DNA from: Cryobacterium glaciale
Lineage (GTDB): Bacteria > Actinomycetota > Actinomycetes > Actinomycetales > Microbacteriaceae
Reading direction: 5' to 3'
Length of the DNA: 64,000 nt
Assembly: GCF_004402535.1 (NCBI RefSeq)
Contig: NZ_SOEY01000008.1
Location: 62,001-126,000, forward strand
A model generated the notes under the pieces. That model worked only from the letters and a program-made list of their open reading frames with translations. It did not search any database and was not told where the DNA came from. Below, piece by piece: positions 9,518 to 16,277 of this stretch. Position 1 is the stretch's first letter. Each line of letters begins with the position of its first letter. A program made the translations under genes and the position numbers.

Positions 9518-11890
9518 TTAGAGCAGGGCTCCCGTCGTGAACGTCCAGGTGCTCGTCACCAGGGGGTTTCCGATCAGATCTCGAACGCTCGTGTTGCCAC
9601 CGATGATGGTCACCCGGTACTGCACGTTCGAGGTCAGGGTTACCCCGGGGTTGATTGTCAGCACATTGGTGGTGGCGTTGAACGCCGCCGCCGATGCGAC
9701 TACCGCTCCGGTGGAGACCCGGGTGATCACAACAGTGCTCGCGCTGACTCCGATGATGTCTTCACTGAAGAGCGCAGTCACGTTGGCGTTCCGGCGTACC
9801 CCGGTGGCTCCCGCGGCGGGAGTCCTCGTAGTGATCGTCGGAGCCGGACCGGTGATGAACGACCAGGTGCTGTCGGCCATCGTGTTGCCGGCCACGTCAC
9901 GGATGCCCGAGAGGGTGGCCGTATAGGTGCGGTCGGTGAGCAGCGTCACACTCGGGTTCAGCGTCGCGACTCGCGTCGTGGCGTTGTACGACACCACTGA
10001 GGCAACCACCAGCGTGCCGCGCCGCAGCACAAACGTCGTGCCGCTAACCCCGGTGACCGGCTCACTGAACGTTGCCGTCAGGTTGCCGGTCGTGCTGACC
10101 GAACGAGCACCGGAGGCCGGCGTGCGTGCGATCACCGTGGGGAGCACGAACTCCGTGCGTGGTGTGACAACCACCGACTTGGCCGACACCGCGCCGAATG
10201 TCGTCCCTGTGACTGCGGTCACATCGAACCTGACCGCGGTGCCGTTGGTGAGCCCTGACACGGTCGCCAAGCGCAACGTCGGCCCGACCGTCGTCGTGCC
10301 CAGCACCGTGGTGCCAGTCCCGCTGAACCGCTGAATTCGGTACCCGGTGATTGCCGATGTCGCCGCGTTAGCTGGCGCCGTCCATGGGATCGTGGCTGAG
10401 GCGTTTCCGGCCGTAACGGTCCCGATCGTAGGGGCACCTGGTACCGTGACGGGGACAGCAGGGGTGACCGTGTTGGAGGCAGCCGAAGGCAAGCTGGGGC
10501 CGATAATGTTCACCGCGGTCACCGTAAAGGTGTAGGGCGTGCCGTTAGCGAGTCCGCTGATCACGGCGCTTCCTGCGGTACCAGAAACCAGGGGGATGGT
10601 TCTGACCACAACGCCTCCAGTGCTGGCCGTGACAGTGAAGCTGTCAACCACGCCCGCAGGTCTGGTCCAGTTCACCGTCGCTGAAGTGTTCCCAGCCGTT
10701 GCGGTGCCAATCGTTGGCGCGCCGGGGGCTGTGGTCGGCAGCGGGGACGGCGTTATGGGACCGCCCGTGCCCACGGAACCCGGTCCAGCGGTGCTGGTGG
10801 CGTTCACGTGAATGGTGTATGCGGTGCCGTTGGTTAGGCCCGTGATGGGCGCCGAGAGGGCAGCGGCCCCGACGGTTCGGCGGAAGATGGCGGCGTTGGG
10901 GTCACCGGCGGTTTGTACCTCCACCACGTAGCCCGTCACCGGGGAACCGCCAGGGATGGTGGTCGCCGCGTCCCAGGTAGCGGTGAGGGAGGCGTCCCCG
11001 GGAATCCCGCTGACGTTGGCAGGAGCGTTGGGTGGAGTACTGCTCGGACCCTGCGGGCAGCCGCCCATCCCGGGGCCGCCGGTCAGGCCGAACTCAGCGA
11101 TTGTCACCCCGAGCCGGTTGCCCGCCAGGTCGGTGCCCATCCAAGACATCGCGCGCTTCTCGCCCGCAGCCGCAATGTCTGCGCTGCTGGCCAGGTCGAA
11201 GTTATAAGTCGCGGTGAATGTGGTTGCGGTGAACTCCAGACTTGAGGAGTAACCGCCGTTGGCGGCGGGCGTGAGAGGTCCGGGGAGAGCGCGCACATCC
11301 CGCTTGCCAACGTCGGTCGAGACCAGGAGGGGCTCGATGATCCGCTGCTCCATCTGGCCAGGAACTGCAGCCGGTCCCCCGGGAGCGTTTAGAGTGCCGT
11401 TGACGACGACCTGAGTTGTGCCGGGAGTGTGGGTGGAACCTGTGACTGTGGGGCTTTGTATCACGGCCGAGTCGGCGCTGACGCCGTTGAACGCCACCGT
11501 GACTTCATCACCTGGCAGGATGTCCGGCGTCACGTTGGGGGCACCCGCACCGGTGCCCCAGCAGACCCCACCCGGGTGGTTGGCCTCGAGCGCTGGAGAG
11601 CCGGCGGAGACGAGTCCCTCAGCGCGTCCGGTAACAACGCCGCCCCGGTCAACCGTGATTGTGGCGAGTTGGCCGACCCTGTCCTGGTAGCCGTCGATCG
11701 ACACGAAGTCGCGGTTGGGGAAGATGGTGATGCCGTTTGGGAAGGCTGGAGGTGTCGCAGCGTAAGCCGGAGCAGCCAGGGGCAGCAAGGCGATTGCCAG
11801 GATGCCTGCGATCGCCGTACCGGCTCGGGTGCGCCCCCGGCGGTATTTGGTGGGACTAGTCCCATCCATATTTGACCGTGTTTCCATCAT
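9518..11890 (-). CDS. Secreted FN3 / bacterial Ig-like multidomain protein
   Basis: A 790-residue exported protein. The signal peptide has a basic stretch and a hydrophobic core ending in APAYAA at about residue 45. Residues about 46-280 form an N-terminal domain I do not recognise. Three FN3 modules span about 283-577 (TGLTNGTAYTIHVNA, SGLANGTPYTFTVTAVN and similar). Two Big_5-like Ig modules span about 580-788 (LTATFSEPVTGVSG, VTALFSEDIIGVSA). The ATG at 11890 has GGAG six bases upstream. The last ~620 bp nearly match the 3' end of the peroxidase gene. No LPXTG motif or transmembrane anchor is seen, so it is probably released or held by its Ig domains. A structural or adhesive partner role for the oxidases is inference. 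Confidence 0.8.
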   Translation of the reverse strand: MMETRSNMDGTSPTKYRRGRTRAGTAIAGILAIALLPLAAPAYAATPPAFPNGITIFPNRDFVSIDGYQDRVGQLATITVDRGGVVTGRAEGLVSAGSPALEANHPGGVCWGTGAGAPNVTPDILPGDEVTVAFNGVSADSAVIQSPTVTGSTHTPGTTQVVVNGTLNAPGGPAAVPGQMEQRIIEPLLVSTDVGKRDVRALPGPLTPAANGGYSSSLEFTATTFTATYNFDLASSADIAAAGEKRAMSWMGTDLAGNRLGVTIAEFGLTGGPGMGGCPQGPSSTPPNAPANVSGIPGDASLTATWDAATTIPGGSPVTGYVVEVQTAGDPNAAIFRRTVGAAALSAPITGLTNGTAYTIHVNATSTAGPGSVGTGGPITPSPLPTTAPGAPTIGTATAGNTSATVNWTRPAGVVDSFTVTASTGGVVVRTIPLVSGTAGSAVISGLANGTPYTFTVTAVNIIGPSLPSAASNTVTPAVPVTVPGAPTIGTVTAGNASATIPWTAPANAATSAITGYRIQRFSGTGTTVLGTTTVGPTLRLATVSGLTNGTAVRFDVTAVTGTTFGAVSAKSVVVTPRTEFVLPTVIARTPASGARSVSTTGNLTATFSEPVTGVSGTTFVLRRGTLVVASVVSYNATTRVATLNPSVTLLTDRTYTATLSGIRDVAGNTMADSTWSFITGPAPTITTRTPAAGATGVRRNANVTALFSEDIIGVSASTVVITRVSTGAVVASAAAFNATTNVLTINPGVTLTSNVQYRVTIIGGNTSVRDLIGNPLVTSTWTFTTGALL
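9553..10170 (-). repeat. Copy 1 of a ~620-bp near-identical 3' module (two Ig-like domains)
   Basis: This block aligns base for base with 16313-16930 at a constant offset of 6760 bp, with about 20 differences seen by eye. Long stretches (for example 9601-9768 and 9771-9991) are identical. Similarity weakens abruptly upstream of 10170, inside the preceding FN3 module, but continues more weakly downstream through the stop codon into the hairpin. Confidence 0.9.
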
Positions 11891-11953
11891 GATGCGCTCC
11901 AAACTAGGCCGCCTGAGGCAGCGATCAGCAAGGTCCTGACATTCCTAGGCCCG

Positions 11954-11975
11954 GGCGTCCCGAGACTGGGACGCC
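11954..11975. other. 8-bp stem hairpin upstream of the FN3/Ig-like gene
   Basis: GGCGTCCC (11954-11961) and GGGACGCC (11968-11975) are exact reverse complements with a 6-base loop. It lies 64 bp upstream of the minus-strand gene start and just before the lipoprotein fragment. It could be an operator or a leftover terminator; the sequence does not decide. Confidence 0.35.
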
Positions 11976-12016
11976 TTGACATCTTCCTGACCCAACCTTT
12001 GGAAAAACTTGGGCGG

Positions 12017-12229
12017 CCATTGGCGGCTCACAACGTGCTCGCGCACGATCTGCGGTTCGCAGTCGACCCGACCGGGCCGGCCGATGCTGTCGCGCGGGAA
12101 GGCATCCTCTCGGAAGCCCTCGGCAATTGCAACACGACCGTGGGTGCCGACACGCTCGAGGAGAGCTACCTGGGCGCGCTGATCAGTGATGATCTGCAAT
12201 CGGCTCTGGTCGCGGAAAGAAGTGGTCGC
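12017..12229 (+). pseudogene. Fragment of a paralogue of the lipoprotein encoded at 14054
   Basis: Frame +2 from about 12029 encodes HNVLAHDLRFAV, then AREGILSEALGN and LGALISDDLQSAL. These align in order with VAEVLVHDLRFAV, AREGILSDALGN and TGPLLSDELIQSV of the intact lipoprotein. The signal peptide, lipobox and acidic tail are absent, and the sequence becomes unrelated after about 12220. The rest of the 11891-12360 gap holds the hairpin at 11954 and the oxidase ribosome-binding site. Confidence 0.75.
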
Positions 12230-12360
12230 CCCGGCGGCAGCGCAACGGGCCAGTTCCCCTGCGCCTGCACGGCACACCATCCTCGCTCACAAGGTTTCCA
12301 AAAGGCCGCCACGGCATGCTTCATCATGAACTCATTTCGACGCACCACTCTGGAGTGATT

Positions 12361-14052
12361 ATGACAACACGTAGGGAAGTTCTGCAGTTGGGCGCAATCG
12401 GGGTCGTCGGGTCCGTCGGCGCTATGAGCACCCTCGGCATGGCTAGGATGTCGGACCCGGTCCCGACCCCTAGTCTGCTGGCACCTGCGAACATGCCGGT
12501 CCCTTACGCGGGCGTGTTCCGCCGCCCGCCCGAGCTGGTGCCGTACGCCACGGGCTTCGACGCCGGCGACCCGGCTCGGCCATTCGCCAAGTTTGCCCTG
12601 ACCCAGAAGCTGGGTCAGGGCAAGTTCGTTCCGGGACTGTCCACCACGGTGGCCGGCTATAACGGAATCTTCCCGGGGCCCACCATCCGTGTCAACCAGG
12701 GCACCCGAACCGAGGTTCGCATCCGCAATGCGCTCCCGGCGACCGCGCTCCTTCACTCCGGGGCGTTCAACACCGTCACCCACCTGCACGGTTCTGCCTC
12801 GCTGCCCCAGTTTGACGGCTACGCCAACGACTTCACCACTCCCGGCAAGTTCAAGACCTACCACTACCCCAACTGGCAGGCCGCGCGCACACTCTGGTAC
12901 CACGACCACAATCACCTCGTCACCGCCCAGGGCGTGTACTCGGGGTTGGCCGCCGTTTACCCCCTGTCTGACCGGTTCGAGCGCGCGCAGCTGCCGCAGG
13001 GCGAGTTCGACGTGCCGCTGCTGATTTCGGATGTTATGTTCAAGGCTGATGCCTCCCTGGGGTACAACGACAACGGTCACCTGGGGCTGTGGGGTGACAT
13101 CATCATGGTTAATGGAGTGCCGTGGCCGACAATGAAGGTCAAGCCCCGTGTCTACCGTTTCCGGGTGCTGGTCGGCTCGATCACCCGCTCCTATCGACCC
13201 ACCTTGTCCACCGGTGACCCGTTTTACGTCGTCGGCACCGATGGTGGCATGACGCCGAAGGTGGAGGCGGTGAAGTCCTGGCGGCAGGGCACCGCCGAGC
13301 GCTACGAGGTCCTGATTGACTTTCGCAAGTACAAGGTCGGCCAGATGATTGAGATGCGCAACCTGAGTAATAAGAACAACGTCGACTACGCCAACACGAA
13401 CAAGATCATGCGGTTCCAGGTGGTGGCCGACTCCGGCTCCGCAGCGGGGTCGATTTCCGCTATCCCGATGACGCTCGACACCGGTGCATCACCCAACGCG
13501 GCCAGAGGCGGCCTCCACGCCATGGATCTGACTCCTGGCATGGCCGTCGCGAAGCGGGAGCTCAGGGTGGTTCGGCAAGGCGGTGAGTGGACGATCAACG
13601 AAGAAACCTGGGAAGACGTGGAGAAGTCCGGGTTCTCTAAGGTGTTTGCCAGCCCACCGTCGTACTCCGTGGAGCAATGGACCATCACGAACGCTTCCGG
13701 CGGTTGGTTTCACCCGGTGCACATTCACCTGATCGATGCCAAGATCATCGCCCGAAACACCAATGGCGGTAAGCCGTTCCCCTGGGAGAACGGTCCGAAG
13801 GACGTTTTCTATGCGGGTGAGAACGAGTCCGTCACCGTGCTGATGCAGTTCGACACCGGTGCCCACACCGGTGGACGGTACATGATCCACTGCCACAACC
13901 TGGTGCACGAAGACCACGACATGATGGTGCAGTTCTCGGTGGGCGACTGGCGGAACAACGACCCCGTCAGCTCGGCCAGGCCACTCGTCGACACCACGCC
14001 CCTGGGTGCCTTCCCTCCGACGTACCGGCCCCTGTATCCGGCAGGTACCTAA
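12361..14052 (+). CDS. Tat-exported multicopper oxidase
   Basis: A 563-residue protein with a twin-arginine leader (TTRREVLQLGAIGVVGSVGA). It has a complete set of multicopper oxidase ligands: His141/His143 (HLHG), His181/His183 (WYHDHNH), His451/His454/His456 (HPVHIH), and His510-Cys511-His512, His515 and Met520 (HCHNLVHEDHDMM). It therefore has a type 1 copper with an axial Met and a trinuclear cluster. This class reduces O2 to water while oxidising phenols, bilirubin or metal ions such as Cu(I) or Mn(II). GGAG lies five bases before the ATG at 12361. The downstream lipoprotein gene begins one base after the stop. The substrate is not determined by sequence. Confidence 0.93.
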   Translation: MTTRREVLQLGAIGVVGSVGAMSTLGMARMSDPVPTPSLLAPANMPVPYAGVFRRPPELVPYATGFDAGDPARPFAKFALTQKLGQGKFVPGLSTTVAGYNGIFPGPTIRVNQGTRTEVRIRNALPATALLHSGAFNTVTHLHGSASLPQFDGYANDFTTPGKFKTYHYPNWQAARTLWYHDHNHLVTAQGVYSGLAAVYPLSDRFERAQLPQGEFDVPLLISDVMFKADASLGYNDNGHLGLWGDIIMVNGVPWPTMKVKPRVYRFRVLVGSITRSYRPTLSTGDPFYVVGTDGGMTPKVEAVKSWRQGTAERYEVLIDFRKYKVGQMIEMRNLSNKNNVDYANTNKIMRFQVVADSGSAAGSISAIPMTLDTGASPNAARGGLHAMDLTPGMAVAKRELRVVRQGGEWTINEETWEDVEKSGFSKVFASPPSYSVEQWTITNASGGWFHPVHIHLIDAKIIARNTNGGKPFPWENGPKDVFYAGENESVTVLMQFDTGAHTGGRYMIHCHNLVHEDHDMMVQFSVGDWRNNDPVSSARPLVDTTPLGAFPPTYRPLYPAGT

Positions 14053-14053
14053 C

Positions 14054-14992
14054 ATGCGCCACGTCACGCGATTGGTCACGGCGGCGCTGATCGCGTTCGC
14101 GCTGAGCGGATGCACCGCCGTGGCGGCGCCCCCTCCAACCACTCCCGTTTCGGCCGGACTGATTGGCTCCGCTGAGACGGGTACCGATACCGGCAACGAC
14201 CGACCCACTGTGACATACGACGGGCTGATGGTTCGACGCCGCGTGGTGATCGAACTCCACCCGACTCCCGACGCCGATCTCACCGCGCTCCGCACGGTGC
14301 TGGATACTGCGGCGAACCAGAGCCAGATGAACCTGTCCAACATCTCTCCCAACGTGCTCGACGCCGCCGCGCTCGAGCACATGGTGCCGGAGCTGATCGT
14401 GGTTTTGCCGGTGGAGGGCACCGTTGCCGAAGCCGGGGAACTGGTCAATCGTGCGTTCTTCCAGGACCCTGCGGTTCCTGGGGTGGACCATTACCACGTC
14501 GCCGAGGTCTTGGTCCACGATCTCCGGTTCGCGGTTCGATCGACCAACGCGGCCGTACTGGAGGAGTCCATCGCCCGGGAAGGCATCCTGTCGGACGCGC
14601 TCGGCAACTACGCCACCACCCTCCGCACCGGTGAGCTCGACGTGACTTACACCGGCCCGCTCCTCAGCGATGAGCTGATCCAGTCGGTCCAAAACGGCAT
14701 CGCGCGCGCGGCGAACACCAACCTGGCAGCAGTCACCGTTTCCCCCCGCTCGACCGCCGGGGTCGGTGTGGACATGGCAAACGAGCCCGCTCCCGCGCCC
14801 GCAGTCACCGAAGCTGCCTCGGACCATAACCACGACGCCGCGCCCGACGACAGCGACGGCCGCATCGGATCGGGCAACGGCAGTGACGACGTCAACGACG
14901 CTCCCGTTGACAGCGACGGACGGGTGAGCAGCAACTCCGGCCCCAGCGTCAATGGCACGGTCGACGACACCAGCATCGGGCCGCAAGACTAA
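14054..14992 (+). CDS. Secreted lipoprotein with acidic Ser/Asp-rich tail, function unknown
   Basis: A 312-residue protein with a lipoprotein signal (RLVTAALIAFALSGC, lipobox LSGC, Cys20). Residues about 50-240 form a globular domain that I cannot place in a family. Residues about 255-312 are low-complexity and repeat DSDGR with Gly, Ser and Asn. It starts one base after the multicopper oxidase stop, so the two are almost certainly co-transcribed, which suggests a partner or surface-tethering role. After the stop at 14990-14992, a shifted frame continues the same Ser/Gly/Asn/Asp-rich composition to a TAG at 15093-15095, so the true C-terminus may have been cut by a frameshift near 14980. Confidence 0.75.
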   Translation: MRHVTRLVTAALIAFALSGCTAVAAPPPTTPVSAGLIGSAETGTDTGNDRPTVTYDGLMVRRRVVIELHPTPDADLTALRTVLDTAANQSQMNLSNISPNVLDAAALEHMVPELIVVLPVEGTVAEAGELVNRAFFQDPAVPGVDHYHVAEVLVHDLRFAVRSTNAAVLEESIAREGILSDALGNYATTLRTGELDVTYTGPLLSDELIQSVQNGIARAANTNLAAVTVSPRSTAGVGVDMANEPAPAPAVTEAASDHNHDAAPDDSDGRIGSGNGSDDVNDAPVDSDGRVSSNSGPSVNGTVDDTSIGPQD

Positions 14993-15353
14993 TTCCGGCC
15001 CCGATGCCGGTGAGAACAGCGGCCTCGGCAGCCAGGTCGATTCCGTGAGCGGCAGCAGCAGCTCCGGCAACGGCAACGGAGGCAACGATGACTAGCGCCG
15101 GGGATGGTGCCAGCCGGGTGCTGCCAAATGGTTCCGAGAATCGCCGACGGACAAATGCTGTTAATTGGTCATCTTGGTAGCGTTGGCACCAGCCTGCGGC
15201 TTAGCCGGGCTATCGACTCAGATGAGTCGGTAGCCCGTTACGCGTACCGGCTTGAGGCGCCCTGTCCCGCACTGGGTTCGCAGGTCTTCCACGTAGACAA
15301 TTATCTTGGTGACCGGCCACATTTTTGTGGATGTTCATGGTCACCCTCGATGG
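14993..15353. other. Gap between lipoprotein and Rieske genes
   Basis: Bases 14993-15095 carry an out-of-frame Ser/Gly/Asn-rich continuation of the lipoprotein tail. From 15096 to 15353 I see no credible gene, RNA or strong hairpin. The only long reading frame there has no ribosome-binding site or recognisable sequence. Confidence 0.5.
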
Positions 15354-15795
15354 TTAGGGACCGGCGAGCACGACGCCGTTGGTGACGCGCACCGGAATCT
15401 TTTTCAGCGGCGAGGGCGCGGGACCGTCAATAACCTCGCCAGTTGCCCCGTTGAAGCGTGACTGATGGCACGGGCAATCGAATTCGCCGCCCCCGGGTTT
15501 GACGACCCAACCCTGGTGCGTGCAGATGGCGCTAAAGGCAATGACGCTGCCGTCGGTCGGCTGTGAAAGCAGAAATCGGCTTCCCGTCCAGGGCGGCCGA
15601 AATTAAGCCGCCGACCAGGATGTCGGCAAGTTTGGCAACCTCTTGGGGCGCACTCCCGCCCGCGGACGTCGTCGCCGGGCCACCAGCCCCCACTCCGGCG
15701 GAGGATTCAGCCGAGCAGCCGGCAAGTGCAGCAGCGGTGCCCGCGCTCCCGATCAGGATAATGGAGCGGCGGGAGAGATCGGTGCTCGGTGTCAT
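15354..15795 (-). pseudogene. Rieske [2Fe-2S] Tat-lipoprotein gene with a single frameshift
   Basis: From the ATG at 15795 the product has a twin-arginine leader with lipobox (DLSRRSIILIGSAG, then LAGC). It reads to DGKPI, then leaves frame at the AAA run 15573-15575. Removing one base restores LLSQPTDGSVIAFSAICTHQG, then FDCPCHQSRFNGATG and a stop at 15354. The Rieske ligand pattern C-x-H and C-x2-H is intact in the restored frame. The protein would be an exported, lipid-anchored electron carrier of about 146 residues, in keeping with nearby oxidases. The lesion could be real or a homopolymer sequencing error. Confidence 0.75.
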
Positions 15796-16224
15796 GGTGC
15801 TCCTCGATTTCGGGTTCGGTTAGTCAGTAGATTCACACTGCTCATAACAACAAGACGGATCATATGGCCGGTAGCGGCATTGTTACGCGGAGACGTGCAA
15901 ATACGGCTTGGTCCTGCTCCTGGGTGGAGGAGCTGAACCAAACCGTATCTTTCGCTCGTAGCCGTCGGGTAGATCTCGTCGGTGGCTTATTGGACGCGGA
16001 TCGTGGCACCGGCCCTCGCGCCGCCGAGTTGGGACTCTGCACTCACGGTCTGTCCGGCCCTGCCCACGAGGGCCGAGGTGGTCCTCACGTTAACGCCGAC
16101 TGCAAATGGGGCCACTAACTGTTTCCTACGATGCCCTATCGACGGTGAGCTGGCCCCGAGTATTTCCCTGCGTGATCTCGTTTCCCTCTTGAAGGTTTTG
16201 TGCTGTTCTGGCGAGGTGGGAGAA
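15796..16224. other. Degenerate gap with a trace of a multicopper oxidase start
   Basis: No intact gene is visible. On the minus strand, bases about 16155-16200 resemble the region around the oxidase pseudogene start at 9400-9440: both read TTCCCTGCGTGAT followed by a TC-rich stretch and AAGG-TTTGTG. The trace encodes a Tat-like SRREIL but lacks the ATG and anything oxidase-like after it. Confidence 0.45.
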
Positions 16225-16256
16225 CCGGCCGACAACTGAATTCAGTCGCCGGCCGG
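16225..16256 (-). terminator. Hairpin after the peroxidase gene, related to the one at 9465
   Basis: Arms 16225-16240 and 16241-16256 correspond position by position to the 9465-9496 palindrome. The centre is GAATTC instead of GGATCC, a compensated base-pair change. The two other differences (16232 and 16234) become G-U pairs in the minus-strand RNA, so the stem is kept in the transcript of the peroxidase gene. The hairpin lies 22 bases past its stop. Confidence 0.7.
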
Positions 16257-16277
16257 GTGAAGCGGATCAGGTGTTTC

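Noticed and set aside
12166-13080. 304-residue minus-strand frame over the multicopper oxidase start
   Set aside because: Antisense to a gene with intact copper motifs; no domain seen.
15104-15385. 93-residue plus-strand frame between lipoprotein and Rieske genes
   Set aside because: No ribosome-binding site, no recognisable sequence, and it overlaps the Rieske domain on the other strand.
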